Position numbers and translations under genes: made by a program
Part shown: piece after piece, positions 24,711 through 32,698 of the stretch
How the letters are laid out: each line of letters begins with the position of its first letter
Position numbering within the stretch: position 1 is the first letter of the stretch
Assembly: GCF_018332715.1 (NCBI RefSeq)
Contig: NZ_BOQP01000020.1
Coordinates: 40,749-104,748, forward strand
Reading direction: 5' to 3'
DNA: 64,000 nt
DNA from: Winogradskya consettensis
GTDB lineage: Bacteria; Actinomycetota; Actinomycetes; Mycobacteriales; Micromonosporaceae
Notes under the pieces: model-generated
What the model was told of the DNA's origin: nothing
Databases searched by the model: none
What the model saw: only the letters and a program-made list of their open reading frames with translations

Positions 24711-24766
24711 ATTCTTCGGGGCTCAGGGGTCAAGGGGATGACACCCGGCGACGAAGGAATGTGACG
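24705..24766. promoter_or_regulatory. Two divergent ECF41-type promoters
   Basis: On the plus strand CGTCACA (24705-24711) is followed by 16 bases and GGTC (24728-24731). On the minus strand CGTCACA (24766-24760) is followed by 16 bases and TGTC (24743-24740). Both fit the ECF41 promoter I recall, TGTCACA-N16-CGTC. The symmetry suggests that the sigma factor drives itself and the divergent oxidoreductase. Confidence 0.6.
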
Positions 24767-25626
24767 TGACGGAGCAGCCGAACCTGGCCGAGCACTTCGA
24801 GGGCAATCGGGCGCGGTTGCGCGCTGTCGCGTACCGGATGCTCGGCTCGTTGAGTGAGGCCGACGATGCCGTGCAGGAAGCGTGGCTGCGTGCCGATCGG
24901 GCCGGGATCGCGGGTGTCGAGAATGTGCCCGCGTGGCTGACCACCGTCGTCGCCCGGGTCAGCCTGAACCTGCTCCGCGCCCGCCGGTCCCGCCGCGAGG
25001 AGCCGATCATGCCGGACCCGGTCGTCGACCCGGCCTCCGGAGTGGATCCTGAGCACGACGTACTGCTGGCCGATGCGGTCGGGGTCGCGCTGCTCGTGAT
25101 CCTGGGGACCCTCACACCGGCCGAGCGGCTCGCGTTCGTGTTGCACGACATGTTCGCGGTGCCGTTCGAGGAGATCGCGCCGATGATCGAACGGTCACCC
25201 GCCGCGGCACGCCAGCTCGCCAGCCGTGCGCGGCGCCGGGTGCGGGGTCAGGCCCCCACCCCAGATCCCGATGTACGCGCTCAGCGCACGGTGGTCGACG
25301 CCTTCTTCGCCGCCGCCCGCGACGGCGACCTCGACCGCCTCGCCAGCGTCCTGCACCCCGACGTGGTGCTGCGCGCCGACGGAGGCACCGCCCGCGAACG
25401 GCAGACCGTCGTCCTCAACGGCCCCGACGCGGTGATCCGCCAGGCCCGGCTCGGCGCCCAGTTCTTCAACATCGCCCACCCTGCCCTGATCAACGGCGCG
25501 GCCGGCGCGGTGATCAGGGCCGGCGACCAGGTCCTGTCGATCATGGCCTTCACCGTGACGAACGGCCGGATCGCCGCCATCGACGTCCTCGCCGACCCCG
25601 ACCGCCTCGCCACCCTGAACCTGTGA
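24766..25626 (+). CDS. sigJ: ECF41-type RNA polymerase sigma factor (SigJ-like)
   Basis: The protein has 286 residues. Region 2 is RLRAVAYRMLGSLSEADDAVQEAWLR and region 4 is LGTLTPAERLAFVLHDMFAVPFEEIAPMIERS with AAARQLASRARRRVRG. A C-terminal SnoaL-like domain (about residues 175-286, opening VVDAFFAAARDGDLDRLASVLHPDVVLRADGG) is the hallmark of ECF41/SigJ, where it replaces a separate anti-sigma factor as regulator. It is divergent from an NmrA-like oxidoreductase, with matching candidate promoters on both strands. Confidence 0.9.
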   Translation: MTEQPNLAEHFEGNRARLRAVAYRMLGSLSEADDAVQEAWLRADRAGIAGVENVPAWLTTVVARVSLNLLRARRSRREEPIMPDPVVDPASGVDPEHDVLLADAVGVALLVILGTLTPAERLAFVLHDMFAVPFEEIAPMIERSPAAARQLASRARRRVRGQAPTPDPDVRAQRTVVDAFFAAARDGDLDRLASVLHPDVVLRADGGTARERQTVVLNGPDAVIRQARLGAQFFNIAHPALINGAAGAVIRAGDQVLSIMAFTVTNGRIAAIDVLADPDRLATLNL

Positions 25627-25631
25627 GGCAC

Positions 25632-25812
25632 CCGGCTCGGCCCGGAACGGCCCGGCCCGGAACGGCCCGGCCCGGAACGGCCCGGAACGGCCCGGCCCGG
25701 AACGGCCCGGAACGGCCCGGCCCGGAACGGCCCGGAACGGCCCGGCCCGGAACGGCCCGGAACGGCCCGGCCCGGAACGGCCCGGCCCGGAACGGCCCGG
25801 CCCGGAACGGCC
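25632..25812. repeat. GC-rich tandem array built on CGGCCCGGAA
   Basis: About 180 bp of alternating 10-bp (CGGCCCGGAA) and 15-bp (CGGCCCGGCCCGGAA) units lies between the convergent sigma factor and HAD hydrolase genes. Because some units are multiples of three, long frames stay open on both strands, but these are artefacts of repetition. Confidence 0.9.
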
Positions 25813-25856
25813 GGTTCCGGCTCGGATCTGCCCTGTCCCGGCCCGGGACGGGTGGC

Positions 25857-26531
25857 TCAGCTTGTGATGGCGTCGACCGCGACCGCGACGTCGGACAGGT
25901 CCGGCAGCACGATGTGTGCCCCGGCGAGGGTGAGCTCGGCCATGCTGTTCCCGCCCGTGGCGACGGCGACGGCGAGAGCGCCATTCGCGAGCGCGCCGGC
26001 GACGTCGTGCACGGTGTCGCCGATCACCACGGCGCGGAACTTCTCGCCGTACTTCTGCTGGGCTCGTTCCTGGGAGCGGCGCACGAGCGTTGCGCGTACT
26101 GAATCATCGGTGCCGTAACCACCCACCTGCGCGTCGAAGGCACCGGAGAGGTCGAAGGCCTCGACCTTCGCGGCCGCGACCTGCGGCACCTTGCCGGTGA
26201 CCAGCGTCTGCACGACGTCGTCGCGGGCGGCGAGGGCATCCAGCACTTCGCGTACGCCGGGCAGCAGCGCACCTTGCTCCGCGAACAGATGGCGCGTTCC
26301 GTGCACCTCTTCTATGTACCGTTCGAAGAACCGTTCGGGAGTGCAGTCCGTGACCCCGTGCGAGGCGAACACCTCGGTGCAGATGTCCAGATCGGTGCGG
26401 CCGCCGAAGTCCGGCGTGATCTTCCAGTCGACGCCGGTGACCGCGGTGAAGGCGGTCATCCACGCCCGGCCCGCGACCCCGCCGCCGTGCAGCAGTGTGC
26501 GGTCGATGTCCCACATGACCAGCCGTCTCAC
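25857..26531 (-). CDS. HAD-family hydrolase
   Basis: This is a 224-residue phosphatase-like protein. Motif I is MWDIDRTLL (nucleophile Asp8, Asp10), motif II is TLVTGK, and motif IV is VVIGDTVHDVAGA with its acidic pair. A helical cap lies between. It hydrolyses a phosphate ester of unknown identity. Its start overlaps the stop of the thiamine-binding protein gene by 4 bases, so the two form an operon. Confidence 0.85.
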   Translation of the reverse strand: MRRLVMWDIDRTLLHGGGVAGRAWMTAFTAVTGVDWKITPDFGGRTDLDICTEVFASHGVTDCTPERFFERYIEEVHGTRHLFAEQGALLPGVREVLDALAARDDVVQTLVTGKVPQVAAAKVEAFDLSGAFDAQVGGYGTDDSVRATLVRRSQERAQQKYGEKFRAVVIGDTVHDVAGALANGALAVAVATGGNSMAELTLAGAHIVLPDLSDVAVAVDAITS

Positions 26532-26824
26532 TGCTCGGCCAGCCTCCGCTCGACATGCGCCACCTTCTCATGCAGCGCGTCGACGACCCCGGGCCGGATG
26601 TCGGCCTTGAGGGACAGGCTGACCCGTGGTGCCTGCGCGGCGACGACGTCGACAGCCTGCTTGATCACGGCCATCACCTCGTCCCATTCGCCCTCGATGG
26701 TGGTGAACATGGCGTCCGTGCGGTTCGGTAACCCGGAGTCCCGGACCGCTCGCACGGCGTCGGCGACGATGTCACCCACGGATTCGGAGACGCCGATCGG
26801 CGTGACGGAGAAAGCAACCAGCAT
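26528..26824 (-). CDS. MTH1187/YkoF-like thiamine-binding protein
   Basis: The 98-residue protein matches the small MTH1187 family (ferredoxin-like fold, related to half of YkoF). Examples are the opening MLVAFSVTPIGVSESVGDIVADAVRAVRDSG, the middle MFTTIEGEWDEVMAVI and the end RVSLSLKADIRPG. Family members bind thiamine or its pyrimidine. It is the first gene of an operon with the HAD hydrolase. A thiamine-type ECF transporter lies 13 kb downstream, which fits a shared vitamin theme but is not proof. Confidence 0.8.
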   Translation of the reverse strand: MLVAFSVTPIGVSESVGDIVADAVRAVRDSGLPNRTDAMFTTIEGEWDEVMAVIKQAVDVVAAQAPRVSLSLKADIRPGVVDALHEKVAHVERRLAEQ

Positions 26825-26856
26825 GCGGCCATGATCCGCCAGAGCTGCGCGGATCG

Positions 26857-27720
26857 CTACCAGCCGCGTGCGGCGTCCAGGAGCAGATCACGCACCTTGC
26901 GTACGCCCGGATCGGCATCTGTTCCCGGACGTTGGACCAGATATCCGGTGTTGGTCGGCGGTTCGGCGGGTTTGTGCAGCTCGACGAGGCGGCCGGTGGC
27001 CAGTTCCTCGGCACACATGAACCGGGGGAGCACACTCCAGCCCGCGCCGGCGACAGTGGCCGAGAGCACACCGCGAAGGTCCGGGATCGTCATGGCGGGA
27101 CGGGCGTTGAGCTGCTTGCCGAAGGCGCTGCGCCAGTAGCGGCGCGCGATCGGCAGGTGGTCCGCGTAGGTAATGAGGGGCATGTCCTCGAAGGCCGGCG
27201 ACGGTACCTGCCAGGCCCACTGCGGCGCGGCGACCAGCACAAACTCTTCCACCATGAACGGCACAGAGCTGAATGCGCGGCTGCGCGGCCGCTGGGTGGA
27301 GATCACGAGATCATGCTGACCGGTACGCAACTCCTCCAGCAACGCATCCGTCAGCCCCATCGTGACGCGGATCTCCATGCCCTCCAGGATCAGCGGCGCC
27401 AGGGCCGGGGCCACCCGCAGACACAGCAGCTCAGCGGGCCCGGCGAGGCGAACCGGCCGGGCGCTCACCGCAGCGGCGTCATCAAGGGCGGACAGGGCGT
27501 CCAGCGGCGCGGCGACCCGGACAGCGAGCCCGTGCGCGAACGGCGTCGGCTCCACGCCGCGTGGCAGCCGGACGAACAGGTCCTCGCCGAGCTGCTGCTC
27601 CAGGGCCCTGACCTGCGCTGTCACCGTCGGCTGCGAGATCGCCAGCAGCTTCGCGGCCTCCGTGATCGAGCCGGCCCGGTAGACCGCGAGGAACGTACGC
27701 AAGAGGTTGAGGTCGCTCAC
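26857..27720 (-). CDS. LysR-family transcriptional regulator
   Basis: The protein has about 287 residues. The N-terminal winged HTH is clear: LNLLRTFLAVYRAGSITEAAKLLAISQPTVTAQVRALEQQLG. A substrate-binding domain follows, with VRLAGPAELLCLRV and the later VLSATVAGAGWSVLPRF. A GTG start at 27720 is preferred to a TTG at 27729. It is divergent from a DJ-1/PfpI gene, which it probably controls. Confidence 0.9.
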   Translation of the reverse strand: MSDLNLLRTFLAVYRAGSITEAAKLLAISQPTVTAQVRALEQQLGEDLFVRLPRGVEPTPFAHGLAVRVAAPLDALSALDDAAAVSARPVRLAGPAELLCLRVAPALAPLILEGMEIRVTMGLTDALLEELRTGQHDLVISTQRPRSRAFSSVPFMVEEFVLVAAPQWAWQVPSPAFEDMPLITYADHLPIARRYWRSAFGKQLNARPAMTIPDLRGVLSATVAGAGWSVLPRFMCAEELATGRLVELHKPAEPPTNTGYLVQRPGTDADPGVRKVRDLLLDAARGW

Positions 27721-27732
27721 GCCCGCCAACCT

Positions 27733-27746
27733 ATCAAAATCCTGAT
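27733..27746. promoter_or_regulatory. Candidate LysR operator
   Basis: ATCAAAATCCTGAT has ATCA/TGAT half-sites separated by 6 bases, in the 83-bp region between the LysR gene and the divergent DJ-1/PfpI gene. Half-sites of this kind are typical of LysR-type operators, but the T-N11-A spacing is not exact. Confidence 0.35.
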
Positions 27747-27803
27747 GGCACCCATGTCAACATCTATTGGCCGACCGATGGCTCCCCGCTCTATCGTCGA
27801 GCC

Positions 27804-28478
27804 ATGACAAAAATCCTCTTCATCATGACCGCCGCCGCCACCTGGACCCTCAAGGACGGCACCAAGCACCCCACCGGCTTCTGGGCCGAAGAGGCCGTCA
27901 CCCCCTATGAGCTGTTCAAGCAGGCCGGCCACGAGATCGTCGTCGCCACTCCCGGTGGCGTCGTGTCGCCCGTCGACGAGGCGAGCCTGGCCGGCGACAA
28001 TGCCGCCCTGCGCGACGTGATCGCCAAGGCCCCCGAATTCCAGAACCCCATCGCCCTCACCGACGTCCACCTCGACGACTACGCCGCGGTCTACGTCCCC
28101 GGCGGCCACGGCCCCATGGAAGACCTCGCCGTCGACCCCACCTCCGGCGCACTCCTCGCCACCGCCGTCCGTGCGGGCACCCCGGTCGCCGTCGTCTGCC
28201 ACGGCCCCGCCGCTCTCCTGGCGGCCGTCGACGAAACCGGCACCAACGCCTTCGCCGGCTACCGCATCACCGCCTTCACCAACGAGGAAGAAACCCAGGC
28301 CGGCAACGCCACCCAGGCCCCCTGGCTCCTCGAAGACCGCCTGACCGCAGCAGGCCTCGACGTCCGCACCGCAGCCCCCTGGGCCCCCCACACCCAAACC
28401 GACCGCAACCTCGTCACTGGCCAGAACCCCGCCTCCTCCGCCGAGGTGGCAAAAGCCCTCCTGGCCCAACTGTCCTGA
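27804..28478 (+). CDS. DJ-1/PfpI (type 1 glutamine amidotransferase-like) protein
   Basis: The 224-residue protein is an Hsp31-like member of the DJ-1/PfpI superfamily. YVPGGHGPMEDL precedes the nucleophile elbow VAVVCHGPAALL, whose Cys is the reactive residue and whose adjacent His completes the pair. TNEEETQAG near residue 155 is a family block. Relatives act as glyoxalase III, deglycase-like or stress proteins; the exact activity is not shown. It is divergent from the LysR regulator. Confidence 0.87.
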   Translation: MTKILFIMTAAATWTLKDGTKHPTGFWAEEAVTPYELFKQAGHEIVVATPGGVVSPVDEASLAGDNAALRDVIAKAPEFQNPIALTDVHLDDYAAVYVPGGHGPMEDLAVDPTSGALLATAVRAGTPVAVVCHGPAALLAAVDETGTNAFAGYRITAFTNEEETQAGNATQAPWLLEDRLTAAGLDVRTAAPWAPHTQTDRNLVTGQNPASSAEVAKALLAQLS

Positions 28479-28921
28479 CCAACCGCTACGGCCCTCCTGC
28501 TGATCCGGCCGCCCTCCTGTCGATCTGCCTGCGCCGGTCTCGACCCAACTACTCGCCCTCAGCTGCCAGTCCAAGCGGACCGCGGCGACCAATCCTCATC
28601 GGGCGGTCCTTCGTGGATTGGTAGCTGAATGCTGGCCTGTCCGCCTCTCCAGCCGGGCCGGATGGGCCGCCGACCCAGGCTGGGCCGGTTTCCCGTGCCC
28701 GGTTTCCCGTGCCCGGTTTTCTGTGGCCGGCTTTCTGTGGCCGGGTCGTTCCGGCCAGGGTTCCACGACCGGGTTCCTGTGCCGGTCCTTGTGGCCGACG
28801 AATTGGGGTGTTATTCGACGGATGGGCGATTGACAGGTTTTGTGGAGTGCGCCGCCGAGCATGGAGAGACGGAGGGCGTCGCTCCGAGCGTCCCGATCGA
28901 CAACCAAGGAGATCGAACCCC
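28479..28921. repeat. 443-bp intergenic region with a 14-bp tandem array
   Basis: No gene is supported here. From 28685 to about 28796 a 14-bp unit repeats seven to eight times with drift: CCGGTTTCCCGTGC twice, then CCGGTTTTCTGTGG and CCGGCTTTCTGTGG, then weaker copies. The less GC-rich stretch 28797-28850 probably holds the promoter of the following lipoprotein gene. Confidence 0.7.
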
Positions 28922-29674
28922 GTGCGCGTCACCACCCCCCGAACCACGTCAACCGCGACTTCCCCGAGCTCGGCCGCGTCAGCGCCTGCCTCCGCACCGG
29001 TCATAGGTTCCGCCCGGGCGGTGGGGCCGGTCCGGGGCCTCGTGGTGGCTGCCGGGTCCGCGCTCGCCTTGGCGGCCTGCAGTTCAGGAACGACGCCGTC
29101 CACGGATCCCGTCGGTGCGCCGAGCCGTCCGGCGGGGTCCTCCTCTCCGGTGGCAGTGGAGTCGACCGGGTCGTCTCCGGAGCCGACCGGTGAACCCACG
29201 GCGAAGAGCGAGACCGGGTCTGCGGCGATTCTCGCGGGGGAGCGGCAGGTAGTGCTGCGGCCCGTGCAGACGGTCGAGTCCGTGCTGCACGTGGACGATC
29301 GGGGGCATCTCGCGCTGACCGATGGGGAGAGTCCGTTGAGCTTGTTCGTGCTGGTCCCGGTGCGCGAGGGCAAACATCAGATCCGCACCGCGAAGGCCGG
29401 TGGCAACGGCAAGCCGGCCTGCATCGGGCTCAAGGAGAATCCTGCCGGATCCGCGACGCTGGACGCCGTGGCCTGCGACGCGTCGAAAGCGGGGCAGCTG
29501 TTCGACTTCGAGGCGGGGAAGAAGAACCAGGAAGGCAAGCAGACCTACGCGATCCACACGGACAAGGACTACTACGTCCGGGCATTGGACGAGACCGGGG
29601 TGGAAGCGGTCGGCGCCACGACTCCCGACACGACGTTTGTCCTCGTCGACAACGGTGCAGCACCGTCACGTTGA
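28922..29674 (+). CDS. Putative lipoprotein, first of a paralogous pair
   Basis: This 250-residue protein starts at a GTG with AAGGAG ten bases upstream. A long Ser/Thr/Ala-rich N-terminus leads to a hydrophobic stretch and lipobox (ALAACS), then a Ser/Pro/Thr linker. The C-terminal domain of about 150 residues begins GERQVVLRPVQTVESVLHV, contains CIGLKENPAGSATLD and a second Cys, and ends TTFVLVDNG. The same domain occurs in the next gene, so the pair arose by duplication. The family is not recognised; the repeated beta-rich pattern could be a beta-trefoil. Confidence 0.7.
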   Translation: MRVTTPRTTSTATSPSSAASAPASAPVIGSARAVGPVRGLVVAAGSALALAACSSGTTPSTDPVGAPSRPAGSSSPVAVESTGSSPEPTGEPTAKSETGSAAILAGERQVVLRPVQTVESVLHVDDRGHLALTDGESPLSLFVLVPVREGKHQIRTAKAGGNGKPACIGLKENPAGSATLDAVACDASKAGQLFDFEAGKKNQEGKQTYAIHTDKDYYVRALDETGVEAVGATTPDTTFVLVDNGAAPSR

Positions 29675-29797
29675 GGGTTCTCCCCGGTTAGTGCCAAGGC
29701 GAATGCGGGCGATGCGATCCGGCGGCGCGGGCTTGGAACATGGGCCTTCGAGCACGCCGCCGCCGGGTGGTGAGCATCCGACGAGGAGGTTCGTCCC

Positions 29798-30547
29798 ATG
29801 CGCCGTACCAACGGATTCGCGACCGCCCGCTCTGCCGGAGTAGCGGTGACGGCGGCAGCCGCGTTCGCCCTGGCCGCATGCGCCTCGGGTTCCGCGTCCG
29901 GCACCCAGCCAGGCGGCCCGGCAGCCGCCTCGGGAACACCTGAGGCAACCCAGGCGGCCTCGGTCCCGGCCACCTCAAAGCCGGCCGTCGACACGACAAA
30001 AAACAACAGCGACAGCAGCAGCGGCGACGACAGCGGTGGCGGCGATAGCGGTGGCGGCGATAGTGGCGGCGGTGACGGGGGAGGGGCGGGCGGCATCCTG
30101 GGTGGTGAGCGGCAGATTGTGCTGCGGCCGGTGCAGACGTTCGAGTCGATTCTGCACGTCGACGCCAAGGGTCACCTCGCCCTGACCGATGGCGAAACCG
30201 GCAGCGGGCTGTTCGTCCTGCTCCCGGGCCGGGACGGTAAGCACCAGATCCGCCTGGCGAAGGCTGACCCTTCCGGCGAAGCTTCCTGCATCGGCCTCAA
30301 GGAGAACACCAGCGGCTCGGCGACGCTGGACGCCGCGCCCTGTGACTCGTCCAAGGCGGGCCAGCTGTTCGACTTCGAGAAGTTGAGGAAGACCGACAAC
30401 GGCAGCCCGACCTACTCGATCCGGACCACCAAGGGCTACTACATCCGCGCCCTGGACGAAACCGGCGTCGAGGCAGTCGCCACCGGCCCCGACACGACGT
30501 TCGTCCTCGTCGACAACGGCACCGCCCCCGCCGGCCCCGGCGACTGA
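29798..30547 (+). CDS. Putative lipoprotein, second of a paralogous pair
   Basis: The 249-residue protein has a clear signal peptide and lipobox (ALAACA, Cys28). A linker follows with an Asp/Gly/Ser run (about residues 75-100), and then the domain shared with the preceding gene: GERQIVLRPVQTFESILHV, CIGLKENTSGSATLD, GQLFDFEKL, YYIRALDETGVEAV and TTFVLVDNG. An ATG start with GAGGAGG upstream is well supported. Both proteins are predicted to be displayed outside the membrane; function unknown. Confidence 0.78.
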   Translation: MRRTNGFATARSAGVAVTAAAAFALAACASGSASGTQPGGPAAASGTPEATQAASVPATSKPAVDTTKNNSDSSSGDDSGGGDSGGGDSGGGDGGGAGGILGGERQIVLRPVQTFESILHVDAKGHLALTDGETGSGLFVLLPGRDGKHQIRLAKADPSGEASCIGLKENTSGSATLDAAPCDSSKAGQLFDFEKLRKTDNGSPTYSIRTTKGYYIRALDETGVEAVATGPDTTFVLVDNGTAPAGPGD

Positions 30548-30555
30548 AACCCCAC

Positions 30556-30658
30556 CGCCCAGCCTCCACCGCCCAGCCTCCACCGCCCGGCTCTCACTGC
30601 CCGGCTCTCACTGCCCGGCTCTCACTGCCCGGCTCTCACTGCCTGGCTCTTAATGCCA
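30556..30658. repeat. 14-bp tandem array
   Basis: Seven 14-bp units follow the second lipoprotein gene: two of CGCCCAGCCTCCAC type, four of GCCCGGCTCTCACT type and one drifted. The last unit leads into a short inverted repeat (GCCTGGC ... GCCAGGC) that may act as a terminator. The region up to 30738 holds no gene. Confidence 0.85.
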
Positions 30659-30738
30659 GGCCGCCAGCCAGCGCCGACCGGCAATCAGCCCAAGCGGAAT
30701 AGCCCGGTAACGAAGCCATGGTCACAGGCCAGGCACGT

Positions 30739-32553
30739 TCAGTCCTTACCCCGCCGGAACAGCCTCAGCCAGGAACGCTTCTTATTCGAAGAGGAAGAGG
30801 AAGAGGAAGCCTCGGGAGCGGCAGCGGGCGCGGCCAGGATGTCGGATGCCAGAGATGTCACTGCCGGGATCATCTCCGGGGTGATCAGGGCGAGTGTGGC
30901 CAGCGAGTCGAGGATGGTGACGACGCGTTCCTGGGAGGCCTCGACGGCTCGGACGAAGCGGGTGCCGACGGTTTCGCGTACCTCGATGCGGCAGGAGGGG
31001 TCCGACCAGGCTGCCACGATGAGGGCGAAAAGGGCGGCCTCGGTGATCCAGTCCTCGATGCCGAAAGCGAGCTCGGTGAGCAGGCGGCGGTGGGCTGTGG
31101 TGTCCGTGGGGTGGTCGCGGCCGAGTTCGGCGGAGTGCAGGATGCCGAGGCAGACGTAGACCTGGACGCAGCGTTCCCACCAGCCGGGCGGGAGTTCGGC
31201 GAGCTCGGGTGGTGGGGCCGGGGGGTAGACCAGCAGGGCGAGGAGGTCGGTGATGGGGAGTTGGCCGAGGGGCAGGGCCTGGTCGTAGGCCGCGATCGGG
31301 TGTGGCCAGCCGGGGGTGACGACCTGGCGGACCAGATCATTGGCGGCCGGTGGCGGTGGTTGCACGGCCGGGGTGGCGATCGTTTCTTCGTACGCCCACA
31401 GTGCGCGACCTGCTCGCAAGGGGTCGACCATGTCGGCGGGCGGGGGCCCCGCGATCGACACGTCGGCGCCGGGGAACGCTCGCCGGACGACGCCGAGGGC
31501 GCTCGGGACCTCCAGGGCTGAGAGGCTGAGCCGGGTCAGGCCGCTGGGTGCCTGGATGAGCGCGTTGATGCACGCCTCGGTGGCCGGGGCGGGCATGCCC
31601 AGCCAGTTGCGGCCCTGGCAGCAGTGTTCGAGTTCGTGGTGCTCGTGACCGGCGGGTGGGTGGTCGCGGGTGTAGTCGGCGAGGTCGATCAGGTGGCGGG
31701 CCTCGCCGTCGCGGTCGTAGCGCAGGCGGTGCAGGGTGTGGACCACGCAGTCGTCGGAGGGGTCGAGCCGGACGGCCTCCTCGAGCAGGGATTGGGCCTC
31801 GTCGAAGTGGCCCTGTGCTGCGAGCCAGTTCGAGAGGTCGGCGCAGAGGTCCAGTTCGGTGGGGTATCGGCGGTATGCGTCGCGGAGGACGGCGATGCCC
31901 GCTTCGGTGCGGCCGTCGGCTCTGAGGGCGTACGCGTACCAGACGAGCGTCAGTTTGCTGGGCTCGAGGCGCACCGCGTGCTCTCCCCAGGAAACGGCCT
32001 GGGCGGTCGCACCTAGCCGGCGGCCCAGTCCTGCCGCGGTGGCGTGGATCATGGCGGCGTCGGGGTGGGCTGTCACCGCTCGCCGCGCCAGATCGAGATA
32101 GACCTCGTTGGCGGCGCGGATGCCGGGGGCGGCGGGGTCGCCGAGGGGGCGCATGACGGTGGTGAAGATCTGGGCGATGACCTGGGGTTCCAGGCTTGCG
32201 AGGTCGAGGGCGCGGACCCAGCTGACGTCGGCCCAGGGTTTCTCCGGGTCGGCGGCGGTTGCCTGCGCGAGCATGGTGAGGGCGCGGGCGGGGTCGGTGG
32301 GGGCCAGCAGGTGCGCGTGCGCGACGACCGTACCGATGAAGATGGGTTCTTCGATCGGGAAGAGCTCGGGGCCGTGGGCGCGGGTGGCCAGGACCGCGAG
32401 CAGTTCGTGCACCTCGGGCAGGCCGGGGGCGTAGGCGAGGGCGCCGGCCAGGTGGGATGCGGCGTGCTGGAGGTCATCCTCCGCGAGGGCGACGCGGGCG
32501 AGTGACAACTCGCCGTGCGCCTCCTCGACCGTGGTGTCGGCGCCTTCGGGCAT
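30739..32553 (-). CDS. Tetratricopeptide-repeat protein with polyserine and basic tail
   Basis: The 604-residue protein has TPR-like helical pairs in its first half, for example DDLQHAASHLAGALAYAPGLPEVHELL, GEHAVRLEPSKLTLVWYAYALRADGRTEA and GHFDEAQSLLEEAVRLDPSDD. The second half is helical without a named domain. It ends with a run of seven serines followed by a basic, aromatic tail (KKRSWLRLFRRGKD) that could contact membrane or nucleic acid. No signal peptide is present. Role unknown, perhaps scaffolding. Confidence 0.75.
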   Translation of the reverse strand: MPEGADTTVEEAHGELSLARVALAEDDLQHAASHLAGALAYAPGLPEVHELLAVLATRAHGPELFPIEEPIFIGTVVAHAHLLAPTDPARALTMLAQATAADPEKPWADVSWVRALDLASLEPQVIAQIFTTVMRPLGDPAAPGIRAANEVYLDLARRAVTAHPDAAMIHATAAGLGRRLGATAQAVSWGEHAVRLEPSKLTLVWYAYALRADGRTEAGIAVLRDAYRRYPTELDLCADLSNWLAAQGHFDEAQSLLEEAVRLDPSDDCVVHTLHRLRYDRDGEARHLIDLADYTRDHPPAGHEHHELEHCCQGRNWLGMPAPATEACINALIQAPSGLTRLSLSALEVPSALGVVRRAFPGADVSIAGPPPADMVDPLRAGRALWAYEETIATPAVQPPPPAANDLVRQVVTPGWPHPIAAYDQALPLGQLPITDLLALLVYPPAPPPELAELPPGWWERCVQVYVCLGILHSAELGRDHPTDTTAHRRLLTELAFGIEDWITEAALFALIVAAWSDPSCRIEVRETVGTRFVRAVEASQERVVTILDSLATLALITPEMIPAVTSLASDILAAPAAAPEASSSSSSSNKKRSWLRLFRRGKD

Positions 32554-32625
32554 TGCGAGAGGCTAGATCATCCCCCACGGCCGGAGGAAGCGAGCCCCGG
32601 GCAAGATCAGCCGCTGAGGCTCGAG

Positions 32626-32697
32626 CTGCCGGTAAGGCTCGGGCTGGCAGAGTGGCTCGGGCCGGCAGAGTGGCTCGGGCCGGCAGTGCAGCCCGAG
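32626..32697. repeat. 18-bp tandem array downstream of yceI-like gene
   Basis: The unit GGCCCGAGCCACTCTGCC (minus strand) occurs twice exactly and at least twice in drifted form, starting directly after the stop codon of the minus-strand YceI-family gene. The remaining gap to 32553 shows nothing else. Confidence 0.8.
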
Positions 32698-32698
32698 A

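Noticed and set aside
25623..26102. Open frame of Gly-Thr-Ala-Arg-Pro repeats between the sigma factor and HAD genes
   Set aside because: It is produced by the CGGCCCGGAA array and runs antisense into the HAD gene; no start signal.
27733..27746. Perfect LysR T-N11-A box
   Set aside because: The half-sites are symmetric about an even centre with 10 bases between T and A, so it is reported only as a candidate operator.
28709..28921. Extended N-terminus for the first paralogous lipoprotein
   Set aside because: The extension is encoded by a tandem array and lacks a ribosome-binding site, whereas the GTG at 28922 has AAGGAG and leads into a plausible signal sequence.
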